Assembly: GCF_030689645.1 (NCBI RefSeq)
Contig: NZ_JAUYFU010000036.1
Span: forward strand, 1-64,000
Source: Humidesulfovibrio sp.
GTDB lineage: Bacteria > Desulfobacterota > Desulfovibrionia > Desulfovibrionales > Desulfovibrionaceae
DNA: 64,000 nt
Direction of reading: 5' to 3'
Shown here piece by piece: positions 1 to 8,821 of the stretch. The translations under genes were made by a program, and so were the position numbers. Below the pieces are notes generated by a model that was not told where the DNA came from, did not search any database, and saw only the letters and a list, made by a program, of their open reading frames with translations. Numbering within the stretch: position 1 is the first letter of the stretch; each line of letters opens with the position of its first letter.

Positions 1-391
1 ACCCCGGCTCAAAGATTTATTAAAAAATGCTCTATGACTGAGTGTTAGGTGGTTATTGCATCGGTATAGCGCGTGAGACGATGGCTGTTGGCTCAAGTTG
101 ACGCAATGGAGCTACCTCAAGACCAATGATTCCCCTTTGAGTGTAGACCGGTATAGAAATATCACATTTAATTCAGGGCTATTGTCAACTTGCCATGTCG
201 ATAGTCCCTGCATGCGCGGGACACATATGATGGTTGAACAGCGACTTGAAGCAGTGCGAAACGGGTTTATTCAACCTTACACCAATGCCGCCCCCCTCCA
301 AGGAAGTCACCACGCCCCATCCCCACAAGAGACGTCCACATGAGTGAACCAATCGTGGCGAGGCACGGGATGGCCACCCGGCCGCTTTCCT
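1..391. other. Stretch without a supportable gene
   Basis: Short ORFs occur on both strands here, but none has a convincing ribosome-binding site or recognisable protein family. The region lies downstream of the alkaline phosphatase gene, which ends at 392. I see no clear terminator or repeat in it. Confidence 0.5.
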
Positions 392-1972
392 CTACACAAT
401 ATGTCGACGGAACATGCCCACGCCTTTGACTTTTGCCAAGATGAGGGGCCGCGCCTGGGCCAGAGACATGGTGGGGTTCTTGTGGGTCACGCCGAAGGCG
501 CGGCACATGACGTCAAAGAGTGCTGTGTTGTCCACCAGACGGTCCAGGCCGAGCTCCTTGGCTTGGTGGCCGTAAGCGAGGAGAAGCTGGTCTTCGGCAG
601 TGTGGTTGCAGGAGGTGAAGCCCACGTTGCCCCGACGCAAAGACGGCGCGCCTTTGGACGGGTATGCGCTGTGGGCCAGGATTTTCCCGATAGTGGCGTC
701 AGGCTGGTAGATGAAGTCGCCAGGGAATGGTTTGTAACCAGGTTGCATGGATTCGTGGATGAGCCGCGCCTCGTCCAAGTTGATGGGAAAGCCCGACATC
801 TCGGCCACGAGTTGTTGTATCTCGCCCACGCTCTTGTCCTTCATGCGCTTGATGGTGGCCTCGAAGGAGGCCTTGCCGGCACGGTAGGAGCGCAGGGCGC
901 TGGTGGCGTCGTTATACTCCGGCCCGGTTCCGTTGACGCCCCAGCCGGAGTTCCCGTGGTCCGAGGTGACGATGACCAGGGTTCGCGGGTTGACCTTGAG
1001 GAAGGCGTCGATGACGCCCAGGGTGTCATCCAACTCGATAGTGTCCATGATGGCTGACCAGGCATCGTTGGAGTGGCTGGCGTGGTCGATGCGCCCGGCC
1101 TCCACCTGAAGCAGGAAACCGTCGGGATTCTTGGCTAGGCGCTTCAGGGCCGCAGCAGTCATCTCTGGCAGGGAGGGCTGGGAGCTAAGCGCCGAGTCGT
1201 TCAGGCGGTCCACATGGTAGGCGATGTGCGAGGGAGAAAACAGACCCACCAGAGGCCTGGCGTGCGTTGGCGCGGCCAGAAGCGAAGCCCGGTCGGTAAC
1301 GGTGTCATAACCAGCCTTGGCGAATCCAGCCAGCAAGTCGAGTCCGTCCTTGCGCTTCTTGGCGTCGAAGTGGGTGCTGCCGCCGCCCAGGAGCACATCG
1401 GGGTTGAAGGCCAGCATCTCACTTGCAATGGCGTCCTCACTGTCGCGGTCAGGCTGATGTGAGATCCAGGCTGCCGGGGTGGCGTGGGTCACGCGGGTGG
1501 TGGTGACCAGGCCTGTGGCCACGCCACGCGGCTTCACCAGCTCAAAGATGGTCGTAAGCGGGCGGCCGTCTGGCAGCACGGACAAGGAATGGTTGACCGT
1601 CTTGACCCCGGTGGCCCAAGCTGCCGAGGCCGGAGCCGAGTCCGTGACGATGCTCGACAGGCTGGCCGTGGCCATGTAGCCCACGGAGGACTTGGGATCG
1701 CGCAGGCGGGCATACAGATTGGAGTCCGCCCGGCCAAAGACCCCGGTGCGGATTTCGTGCATGGCGCGCACCACGCCCAGGGGCATCCCGTCGCCCACCA
1801 CGAAGATGACGCCGGGCCCCGCCGCGCGCTCGAAGCCGTCTCCCGCCGTCTTGCCCGCGCCCTGGGCCTGCCCGAGCATCATGCCCGGCGCCAGCGCCGC
1901 AAGCACTCCTGTTCCCAAAAGCCGCAGCAACTCGCGTCTGCTCAGTCCGTCCTGCTGTGTGTCTTCACGCAT
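392..1972 (-). CDS. phoA: Alkaline phosphatase (PhoA family), Tat-exported
   Basis: A 526-residue periplasmic phosphomonoesterase that releases phosphate from organic esters. The N-terminus has a twin-arginine signal (SRRELLRLLG, residues about 11-20) followed by a hydrophobic Ala/Leu/Gly stretch. Metal and active-site motifs of the family are visible: VVGDGM near residue 58, the nucleophile segment TDSAPASAAWATG near 112, VEAGRIDHASHSND near 290 and SDHGN near 338. GGAGG lies 8 nt before the ATG. A three-heptamer Pho box sits at 2036-2064, so induction by phosphate starvation is likely. Family assignment is confident; the exact substrate range is not visible. Confidence 0.93.
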   Translation of the reverse strand: MREDTQQDGLSRRELLRLLGTGVLAALAPGMMLGQAQGAGKTAGDGFERAAGPGVIFVVGDGMPLGVVRAMHEIRTGVFGRADSNLYARLRDPKSSVGYMATASLSSIVTDSAPASAAWATGVKTVNHSLSVLPDGRPLTTIFELVKPRGVATGLVTTTRVTHATPAAWISHQPDRDSEDAIASEMLAFNPDVLLGGGSTHFDAKKRKDGLDLLAGFAKAGYDTVTDRASLLAAPTHARPLVGLFSPSHIAYHVDRLNDSALSSQPSLPEMTAAALKRLAKNPDGFLLQVEAGRIDHASHSNDAWSAIMDTIELDDTLGVIDAFLKVNPRTLVIVTSDHGNSGWGVNGTGPEYNDATSALRSYRAGKASFEATIKRMKDKSVGEIQQLVAEMSGFPINLDEARLIHESMQPGYKPFPGDFIYQPDATIGKILAHSAYPSKGAPSLRRGNVGFTSCNHTAEDQLLLAYGHQAKELGLDRLVDNTALFDVMCRAFGVTHKNPTMSLAQARPLILAKVKGVGMFRRHIV

Positions 1973-2365
1973 ATCCGGCTCCTCCGTGGTCTAGCGGTGT
2001 TCCGAAGCATGCTAGCCCCGCAACAGGGCGCCAGTGTGACGGGAGGGTGAAAAGTGCATGACGGTGAAGACCAGCCGCCCGTGCAGGGATAGCTGGCCTG
2101 TTCCTTCGGACCGACTTGGTCTTCAAACGTTCGCCAGCGGCGGAGCCACCGTCCACCTGCGGTCGGCACGTTTTCGTCACGGAAATGTTGCACAAAGACA
2201 GTAGACGCTCCGCGCGGTCGAGGCCTAATCCTTGAACGCCTTGGAACCGCCCGCTCCCCTTGGTGGAGATCCCAGGCCAGGCCCTGGACCGCCTAACCGG
2301 TCCCGTTTCCACGAGCCCCACCGACAAAGAATACTGGCGGCCAGGGGTGGCACATGGAGGTTCTC
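1973..2365. other. Divergent intergenic region between phoA and the NRAMP-like gene
   Basis: This 390-nt region must hold the promoters of both divergent genes. Apart from the Pho box at 2036-2064 I could not identify a defined element. The 3' half could fold as a leader, for example around 2268-2300, but it does not match the Mg2+ M-box or Mn2+ riboswitch consensus that I know. Confidence 0.4.
2036..2064 (-). promoter_or_regulatory. Pho box for alkaline phosphatase
   Basis: Read on the minus strand, three heptamers start exactly 11 bp apart: CCGTCAT (2064-2058), TTTTCAC (2053-2047) and CCGTCAC (2042-2036). This matches the known PhoB box of CTGTCAT-type direct repeats with an 11-bp period. 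It lies 64-92 nt upstream of the phoA start. The repeats are seen; binding by the PhoB-like regulator at 7904 is inferred. Confidence 0.72.
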
Positions 2366-3634
2366 ATGAACATCTTCACCAAGCTTTTCTACATGTTCCG
2401 CCGCAGTTGGAAGGCCCTGCGGCTCTTCCTCATACTCTCCGGTCCTGGCCTCGTGGTCATGATTGCCGACAACGACGCCGGCGGCATCACTACGTATGCC
2501 GCCACGGGCGCCAAGTACGGCTACAATTTCATCTGGTTTCTCATCGCGCTGGTGCCCGTCGCCTACTTCGTGCAGGAGATGACCGTACGTCTGGGTGCGG
2601 TGACCAAGCGCGGGCACGCCGAGGCCATCTTCGAGAACTTCGGTGCCTTCTGGGGCTGGTTCTCGCTCATCGACCTCGTCTTCTGCGACTGGCTGACGCT
2701 CATCACCGAATTCATCGGCATGACCGCAGCCATGGGCATCTTCGGGGTGCCCCCCTGGCTGACCATCCTCGGCGTCATCGGCATCATGGGCTTCATGGTG
2801 CTGAACGGTCGCTACTGGACCTGGGAAAAAATCACCATGGGCTTCTGCCTGCTGAACCTCATCTACATCCCGGCGGCCTTCTGGGTGCGGCCGGACACCT
2901 CCGCCGTGCTCGCAGGGGTCATTCCCAATCTTCCTGGCGGCAAGTTCGACAACCAGCTCTTCTTCTTCCTCATGGCCAACATAGGCACCACCATCGCGCC
3001 CTGGATGATCTTTTTCCAGCAGAGCGCCGTGGTGGACAAGGGCATGACGGAAAAGGATATCCCCTTCGGCAAGTTCGACACCCTGCTTGGTTCCATCCTG
3101 ACCGTGGTGGTGGCGGCCTTCATCATCATTGTGGTGGGCACAGTGCTGCCGGGCATGGAGATTGACGACGCAGCCCAGGCCTCCAAAATGCTCATGGGAA
3201 CCCACGGCTATGCCGGAACGTTCATGGCCATCGGGCTCTTCGACGCAGGGCTCCTCGGCGCCATCTGCATCTCCCTCGCGAGTTCCTGGGCGCTGGGCGA
3301 GATCTTCGGCTGGGCGCATTCGCTCAACAACAAGATCAAGGAAGCTCCCTGGTTCTATGCCGCCTACTTTCTGGCCCTTGTCACCGCCGGCGGCGTGGTG
3401 CTTATCCCCGGTGCCCCGCTGGTGCTCATCACGCTCTTCGTGCAGGTGGTGGCGGTGACGCTTCTGCCCGCCGCCCTGGTCTTCCTGATTCTGCTTTTGA
3501 ACGACGAAAAGACCATGGGTGCATACAAGAACACGCTCTTTGAAAACATCGTCAACATCGGCATTGTCTCGGTCATCGTCGTGCTCTCCTCGCTCTATGC
3601 GGCCAGCGCGCTGTTTCCGAGCCTGTTCGGCTAG
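2366..3634 (+). CDS. NRAMP-related divalent metal transporter, probably Mg2+ (NRMT-like)
   Basis: A 422-residue inner-membrane protein of the SLC11/NRAMP fold with about 11 hydrophobic segments. Canonical NRAMP proteins carry DPGN in TM1 and a metal-binding Met in TM6 (MPHN). Here TM1 reads DNDAGG (about residues 36-41), and the TM6 equivalent reads TIAPWM, so the Met is replaced by Ala. Loss of that soft Met ligand is the mark of the NRAMP-related Mg2+ transporters. I chose ATG 2366 over 2354 because GGAGG stands 5 nt before it. It is followed by a 59-residue membrane protein and a PRC/MgtE_N/CBS protein, which supports Mg2+ as substrate. Mn2+ or another divalent ion remains possible. Confidence 0.82.
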   Translation: MNIFTKLFYMFRRSWKALRLFLILSGPGLVVMIADNDAGGITTYAATGAKYGYNFIWFLIALVPVAYFVQEMTVRLGAVTKRGHAEAIFENFGAFWGWFSLIDLVFCDWLTLITEFIGMTAAMGIFGVPPWLTILGVIGIMGFMVLNGRYWTWEKITMGFCLLNLIYIPAAFWVRPDTSAVLAGVIPNLPGGKFDNQLFFFLMANIGTTIAPWMIFFQQSAVVDKGMTEKDIPFGKFDTLLGSILTVVVAAFIIIVVGTVLPGMEIDDAAQASKMLMGTHGYAGTFMAIGLFDAGLLGAICISLASSWALGEIFGWAHSLNNKIKEAPWFYAAYFLALVTAGGVVLIPGAPLVLITLFVQVVAVTLLPAALVFLILLLNDEKTMGAYKNTLFENIVNIGIVSVIVVLSSLYAASALFPSLFG

Positions 3635-3649
3635 CCAGGGAGGCTGACC

Positions 3650-3829
3650 ATGTTCAAGAACTTCATGCGCAAACACTTCCGGAAGATCAACGAGATCAAC
3701 GAGAAATACGCCACGCCGAGCCTGGTCATGTCCCGCCCGGTCAAGGTCTGTCTGTTGCTCCTGCGCTGCTACCTGCTGCTGCTGGTGGGCCTGCTTCTGT
3801 ACAAGTTCATCACTGTGCTGACGGCGTAG
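3650..3829 (+). CDS. Small single-pass membrane protein (59 aa) in the Mg transport cluster
   Basis: A 59-codon ORF begins at ATG 3650, 15 nt after the transporter stop, with AGGGAGG about 7 nt upstream. The N-terminal half is basic (MFKNFMRKHFRK), and residues about 33-55 form one Leu-rich membrane helix (CLLLLRCYLLLLVGLLLY). The stop at 3829 is followed by the next gene at 3854. The tight spacing suggests one operon and possibly a small subunit or regulator of the NRAMP-like transporter. I know no family for it; function is inferred only from position. Confidence 0.7.
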   Translation: MFKNFMRKHFRKINEINEKYATPSLVMSRPVKVCLLLLRCYLLLLVGLLLYKFITVLTA

Positions 3830-3853
3830 CCCAGCATTATAAGGGAGAACATC

Positions 3854-5125
3854 ATGGTCCAGCAGAACAATTCTACCTGCACCGAGCAGGCCTATTCCCT
3901 TTCTGACCTCCTCGGCCTGAAGGTCGTATGGAACGGCAAGAAGATCGGCAAGCTCGACGATATGGTCATCCGTGAGACTGAGGTCTTGCCGGAAATCACC
4001 GACATCATCGTCCGCCGCTCCTTTGGCTACAAGTCGCTGTTGGTCCCGTGGTCCGACGTCGAGATCGGGGAGCGGGAGGTCGCGGTGAGCCTGGAAAGCA
4101 TTGAAAGCCGCGAGAAGGACCACTTCGACGGCCTGGTGCTTTTGCAGGATCACATCCTGGATAAGAAAATCGTAGACCTTGAGGACCATGAGGTCGAGGT
4201 GGTCTACGACGTGCGCCTGTGCGGCCGCAGTGGCAAACTGTTTGTCAGCGGCGTGGACTGCTCGCGCCAGAGCTTCCTACGCCGCATCGGCCTCAGCCGC
4301 CTGGCCAGCTTCATCAGCGACCTGGCGGCCACCCTCAAGGATGAGCCCATTCCCTGGAAATTCGTGCAGCCGCTCTCACATGAGCTGGGCCGTTTCACTG
4401 GCAGCCTCAAGCTCAACATCCTAAAGGACAAGATCCATGAGATCCACCCTGTGGACCTGGCCGACATCCTGGAGGAGATGGAGCACGATCAGCGCCTAGC
4501 CATCTTCAACGCATTGGGTCTGGAAAAAGCTTCCGACACCCTGGAAGAGATCGAACCCCGCGTGCAACGCGAAATCATCGAAAGCATCGGCGACGAGATG
4601 GCCGCCGACCTTATTGACGAAATGACCCCGGCCCAGGCTGCGGATGTGCTTTCGGCCCTGCCGGCCTCCGATGCCGACGACATCCTGGCCCTGATGGACG
4701 AAAAGGACCATGTCGAAAAGATCGAGTCGCTCATGGACGACCACGACAAGGATATCGCCGACTTCGCCACGGACAGCATCATCACCTTTCCGCCCGAGAC
4801 CAAGGTCGACGAGGTCTTTCAGCAATTCCGCGAGGTCGCCCGCGACAAGGACGTCATCTGGTACGTCTACGTCCTCTCCGGCGACAACCGTCTGCTCGGA
4901 GTGGTCAATTACCATTCGATTCTGCGCGCAGAGCCCTCCCAGCGGCTGGACGCCATCATGACCACCGGCGTCAAGAGCTTGGCCCTTGGGGACACCCTCA
5001 AGGACGCCGCAGCCATGTTCGAGCGCTATGGCTTTCGGGCCATTCCCGTCCTGGACGAAAAGGATGTGATCCAGGGCGTGGTTCCCTACCGAGACGTCAT
5101 GAAGCTTAAGCATACCTATGTATAG
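3854..5125 (+). CDS. PRC-barrel / MgtE N-domain / CBS-pair protein, likely Mg2+ sensor partner
   Basis: A 423-residue soluble protein. Residues about 15-80 resemble a PRC barrel (LGLKVVWNGKKIGKLDDMVI), with a weaker second copy to about 165. Residues about 205-315 are the superhelical MgtE N domain (IHPVDLADILEEM), and residues about 318-420 are two CBS motifs. In MgtE channels the N and CBS domains bind Mg2+ and gate a fused membrane channel. Here the MgtE membrane domain is absent and an NRAMP-like transporter lies just upstream, so this protein may be a detached Mg2+-responsive gate. AAGGGAG precedes the ATG. Domain calls are strong; the regulatory role is inference. Confidence 0.85.
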   Translation: MVQQNNSTCTEQAYSLSDLLGLKVVWNGKKIGKLDDMVIRETEVLPEITDIIVRRSFGYKSLLVPWSDVEIGEREVAVSLESIESREKDHFDGLVLLQDHILDKKIVDLEDHEVEVVYDVRLCGRSGKLFVSGVDCSRQSFLRRIGLSRLASFISDLAATLKDEPIPWKFVQPLSHELGRFTGSLKLNILKDKIHEIHPVDLADILEEMEHDQRLAIFNALGLEKASDTLEEIEPRVQREIIESIGDEMAADLIDEMTPAQAADVLSALPASDADDILALMDEKDHVEKIESLMDDHDKDIADFATDSIITFPPETKVDEVFQQFREVARDKDVIWYVYVLSGDNRLLGVVNYHSILRAEPSQRLDAIMTTGVKSLALGDTLKDAAAMFERYGFRAIPVLDEKDVIQGVVPYRDVMKLKHTYV

Positions 5126-5258
5126 CAAGCGGCCACGCGGTGCTGATGTAGCCCTCTCGCATTAGGTCAACTCCTACAGATCATCCCTCCCCAGGTATTC
5201 CTGGCCATGGGCGGGAGCAACCGGCACTACCGCTAGCCGCAAGCTTCGCGCTCCACCT

Positions 5259-5292
5259 ACGCCCGGACGGACATGTTTCTCCGGGCGTTTTC
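5259..5292 (+). terminator. Rho-independent terminator after the Mg transport cluster
   Basis: An inverted repeat ACGCCCGG (5259-5266) / CCGGGCGT (5281-5288) encloses a 14-nt loop and runs into a short T tract (TTTT). It ends the operon 2366-5125 and lies just before the next gene's Pho box. Confidence 0.6.
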
Positions 5293-5321
5293 CATATTTT
5301 CTGTACCCAATGCTTTCCAGG

Positions 5322-5350
5322 TTGTCACAAGGGCGTCACACAACCGTCGT
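5322..5350 (+). promoter_or_regulatory. Pho box upstream of the EAL-CBS-GGDEF gene
   Basis: Three heptamers lie 11 bp apart: TTGTCAC (5322), GCGTCAC (5333) and CCGTCGT (5344). The arrangement is the same as in front of phoA, pstB, pstS and ptxA, and lies 72-100 nt before ATG 5422. The third heptamer is the weakest. It implies that a c-di-GMP enzyme belongs to the phosphate regulon. Confidence 0.65.
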
Positions 5351-5421
5351 CGGGACATACTATCTCCACGCGAGACATACACGTCACATACACCACACAG
5401 CCAGATCCCCCGAGGTCCGCA

Positions 5422-7775
5422 ATGATCAAAACCGTTTTGCACCTGCTACGCAATGGCAAGCATGCGCCAGCAGCCGACACTGGCGCTCCTGACCTGCGCA
5501 CAAACCGCCTGCGTGAACTCGTGCGCAATGGGCAGGACTTCGACATCCTGCTCATCAACGTGCGCGACTTCCCCCTGTTGCGCGAACTTTACGGCAACGA
5601 CCTGGCTCAGGAGGTCGAGGCGCAGCTCACTGCCGTGCTCCGCCGGGCCGTCAGCGAACGCCTGCATGTGGTGCCATTTTGTATGACGCTTGAACCTGGC
5701 GAATACCTGCTGGGCTGGCCCAGCCAAGGAGATGATCCGCGCACTCAGCACGACACGGCTTACGAGATCCGACTCCTGGCTCAGCGCGAGGCCAACGCGC
5801 ACCTATTGCGCTGGGCCGGGCGTGAGCTGGACCTGGGATTCGGCTGCGCTCGCCACACCGTAGCCAAAGGCCAGGACCGCGAGGCCCGGCTGTTCCAGGC
5901 CGTGAACGAGGCCCGGCTGCGCGCCAAAATGCGCCTGGATTTAAGCCAGCTCTCCCTGTCCACCGAATTCAATGCCATTTTGCACAACCGGGACGTGCGC
6001 GCGGTGTTCCAGCCCATCGCAGACTTCACCACCGGCACCATCCTGGCCTGGGAGGCCCTCGCGCGCGGCCCCGAGGGCACGGCCTTTCAGTCCCCGGCCA
6101 TGCTCTTTGACTTTGCCGAGCAGTCCGGCAAGCTCTTCGCCCTGGAACGCCTGTGCCGCGAAAAGGCCATCAGCACCCTGGGACTCATAGCCCCTGGGCA
6201 AAAGCTCTTTCTGAACATCCATCCCAAGACCATGGCCGACCCGAATTTCACCCACGGCAAAACGCTGGAGCTGCTCGAAACCGTGGGGCTCGCCCCGGAG
6301 AACATTGTTTTTGAGATCACCGAGCGGCACAGCATCACAGAGTTCGCCCTCTTCCACCGCACGCTGGACCACTACCGCAGCCAGGGCTATCTGGTGGCCA
6401 TCGACGACGCCGGGGCCGGGTATTCCGGGCTCACCTCCATCGCCCAGATCAGGCCGGATTTCATCAAGATCGACATGAGCCTCATCCAGGGCATCGACAA
6501 GGATCCGGTGAAGCGCGCGCTCATCGAAACCTTCGTCACCTTTGCCGACAAGATCGGCTCCAAGATCATCGCCGAGGGCATCGAGTCACAGGCCCAGGCC
6601 GCCTGCCTCATCGACATCGGCGTGCATTACGGTCAGGGCTACTACCTGGCCAAGCCAGCCACGCCCAAGCCCTCCCTGGCGCTCGACACCACCTATCTGC
6701 GGACCCGTCAGGAGCAGACGCGAATCAGCACCTCCTGCCTCATGCCTATCGGCAATCTTGTGGAGGCCGCGCAGGTGCGCCCGGCCGGGATGCTCGTGCC
6801 CGACGCCCAGCAGTGCTTCGAGTCCACACGCCAACATACCAGCATCGTGATTGTGGACGAGGAGAGGCCCATCGGCCTGGTCATGGAATACCAGCTCAAT
6901 CGGCAGCTCTCCGGGCAGTTCGGTTCGGTTCGGCCCTGTATGCCAAACGGCCCGTGGAGGCCATCATGGACCGCAGCCCGCTCATCGTGGACGAGGCAAC
7001 GCCCGTGGAGCAAACGGCCAAGGCCGCCATGCAGCGCGAGAAGATCAAGGCCTACGATGACATCATCGTCACCAGCCAGGGGCGGGTGTTGGGCATCGTC
7101 ACCGTGCAGCGGCTTCTAAGCACCCTGGCGAGCGTCCAGGTGGAGATGGCCAAGGGCACCAACCCGCTCACGGGCCTGCCCGGCAACGTGACCCTGGAGC
7201 AGGAGGTCGAGGCCAGCGTGGCGGCCGGGAAATGCTTTTCCATCGCCTACGCCGACCTGGACAACTTCAAGGTCTACAACGACACCTATGGCTTCAAGAA
7301 CGGCGACCGGGTCATCAAGCTGGCCGCAGACCTGCTGGACCACAGCGTGCGCCGCTATGGTGACGCCACGGCAAAGCTCTTTCACATCGGCGGGGACGAC
7401 TTCGTTTTGATGAGCAAGCCAGAACACGTGGAGCGCATCTGCCAGGCCACTACGCGCAGCTTCAAGCGCCTCATCCGGGGCTGCTACTGTCTGGAGGACC
7501 GCACGCGCGGCGAGGTCATCGCCACGGGCCGCGACGGCGTGGAGCGAACCTATCCACTGGTGTCGCTCAGCATCGGCATCCTGGAGATCGGCGGACCCTG
7601 CAGTCTCCAGGAGATCGGCGAACGCGCCGCGTATGTGAAGAAATACGCCAAGTCCCTGCCCGGTAATGTGTACGCGAGGGATCGCAGGCAACCGCTGGGC
7701 ACCGAACAACTGCCCGGAAACGGTCAGGGAGTCTGCGCCGAACCTGCCCCGCTCAAGGAAGACTCTGCAGCCTGA
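5422..7775 (+). pseudogene. EAL-CBS-GGDEF c-di-GMP turnover protein, frameshifted at a TTCGG x3 repeat
   Basis: The first reading frame encodes an EAL phosphodiesterase domain (residues about 175-420). Its active-site motifs are intact: EALAR, NIHP, EITER, DDAGAG, KIDMS, AEGIE, and GQGYYLA at the end. The start of a CBS pair follows. The second half of the CBS region and a GGDEF domain continue in another frame to the stop at 7773-7775, with YADLDNFK and FHIGGDDF visible. The two frames meet at 6919-6933, three tandem TTCGG units. With two units the protein reads on seamlessly as QFGSALYA, giving about 782 residues. The third unit shifts the frame, leaving a 565-residue EAL product ending at 7119. 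This could be a mutation, a slippage switch or a sequencing error. Confidence 0.85.
6919..6933 (+). repeat. TTCGG pentanucleotide tandem repeat (3 units) causing a frameshift
   Basis: Three perfect TTCGG copies sit inside the CBS-coding part of the EAL-CBS-GGDEF gene. Removing one 5-bp unit restores a continuous reading frame. Such short repeats are prone to replication slippage. Confidence 0.85.
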
Positions 7776-7792
7776 TCCGGTGTTGCGGAACC

Positions 7793-7822
7793 TTTGCCCC
7801 GACGTAACGCCAAGGTAACAAT
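7793..7822 (+). promoter_or_regulatory. Possible weak Pho-box-like repeat before the PhoB-like gene
   Basis: GTAAC occurs at 7804 and 7815, 11 bp apart, about 85-100 nt upstream of the response regulator. The reverse strand reads TTGTTAC and GCGTTAC, one base away from the other Pho-box heptamers here. It may allow autoregulation, but the match is weak and only two units are visible. Confidence 0.35.
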
Positions 7823-7903
7823 GGGCGCCCCGGAGGGGTCTAAGGTGAACGCAATTGCAAGTAACGCTGCCTTTCATCTCATTCATAACGGGGAGCTTAG
7901 CTC

Positions 7904-8590
7904 ATGGAACAGCGGCGAGTCATGGTGGTGGAGGATCATGCGGAAACGTGTGAGCTCTTGCGTTACAATCTCACCGCGGCAGGCTTTGAAGTGCGCACGG
8001 CGCTGGACGGAAAACAGGCTCTAAACGTCATGGACCGCTGGCGTCCTGACCTCGTGCTGCTCGACCTGATGCTGCCGGAAATGGACGGCTTTGAAGTTTG
8101 CCGCACGCTCAAGCAGATCCCTTCCTTAAGCGCGGTGCCGGTGATCTTTCTCACCGCGCGCACCGATGAGGTGGACCGCGTTGTGGGTCTGGAGCTTGGA
8201 GCCGAGGACTATGTGCTCAAGCCCTTCAGCACTCGCGAACTCCTTCTGCGTATCAAGATCGTGCTGCGCAGGACAAGTTCGGAACATGACGAAAACTCGG
8301 ACACTTTCCAGCGCGAAGGGCTCATGGTGAACTTTGCTGCTCATGAAATGTTAGTGGACGGCGAAAAGCGCGTGTTGACTGCCACCGAGCAGAAGCTGTT
8401 CAAGGCCATCGTGCAGAGCCGGGGCCGCGTGCTCTCCAGAGACAGGCTCCTGGATATGGTCTGGAATACGGAATTCGAAGGGACTTCGCGCACCATTGAC
8501 ACGCACATGCGCCGCTTGCGGGTCAAGCTGGGCCACTATGCCGACTGGATCGAGACCTTGCGCGGCGTGGGATACCGGTTCAAAGACTGA
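7904..8590 (+). CDS. phoB: OmpR/PhoB-family response regulator
   Basis: A 228-residue two-component regulator. The receiver domain (residues about 5-118) has acidic residues VVEDH, the phospho-acceptor in LLDLMLPEMDG and the conserved Lys in LKPF. A winged-helix DNA-binding domain (about 130-228) ends in RTIDTHMRRLRVKLG and GVGYRF. GGGAG precedes the ATG by 8 nt. Its place between a Pho-box gene and pstB-phoU makes it the best candidate for the regulator that binds the 11-bp repeats in this window. No cognate PhoR kinase is adjacent. The family is certain; the name phoB is supported by context. Confidence 0.88.
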   Translation: MEQRRVMVVEDHAETCELLRYNLTAAGFEVRTALDGKQALNVMDRWRPDLVLLDLMLPEMDGFEVCRTLKQIPSLSAVPVIFLTARTDEVDRVVGLELGAEDYVLKPFSTRELLLRIKIVLRRTSSEHDENSDTFQREGLMVNFAAHEMLVDGEKRVLTATEQKLFKAIVQSRGRVLSRDRLLDMVWNTEFEGTSRTIDTHMRRLRVKLGHYADWIETLRGVGYRFKD

Positions 8591-8696
8591 AATGCATTCC
8601 CGCCAGCAACTATTGCGCCCTTCTCTCCTCCCTCGCCGTGCGCCATGAGTGGCTGGTACTCAAGATCAACGCTTGCGGGACCTTGCTCCCTGTGCT

Positions 8697-8725
8697 TCGT
8701 CACCGAATTGTCACATTCTCGTGTC
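8697..8725 (+). promoter_or_regulatory. Pho box upstream of pstB-phoU
   Basis: Three heptamers, TCGTCAC (8697), TTGTCAC (8708) and TCGTGTC (8719), are spaced exactly 11 bp and lie 97-125 nt before pstB. They share the period and orientation of the other Pho boxes in the window. Confidence 0.65.
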
Positions 8726-8821
8726 CCTGATGTTGCGCCCAAAGAGTATCTTCACCCCGCAGGCAACGGCTTGGCGGGAAAGTGTCCCGCTTGGCCCTGA
8801 CCGGCAGAGCACGGAGAGCCC

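Noticed and set aside
2080-2353. Mg2+ (M-box) or Mn2+ riboswitch before the transporter
   Set aside because: The leader has stems but none of the consensus core sequences of these riboswitches that I can recall.
2225-4189. Minus-strand ORF of 654 codons
   Set aside because: It is a shadow of the NRAMP-like, small-protein and PRC/MgtE genes. Its product is His/Asp/Gly-rich with no family features and no ribosome-binding site, as is common opposite GC-rich genes.
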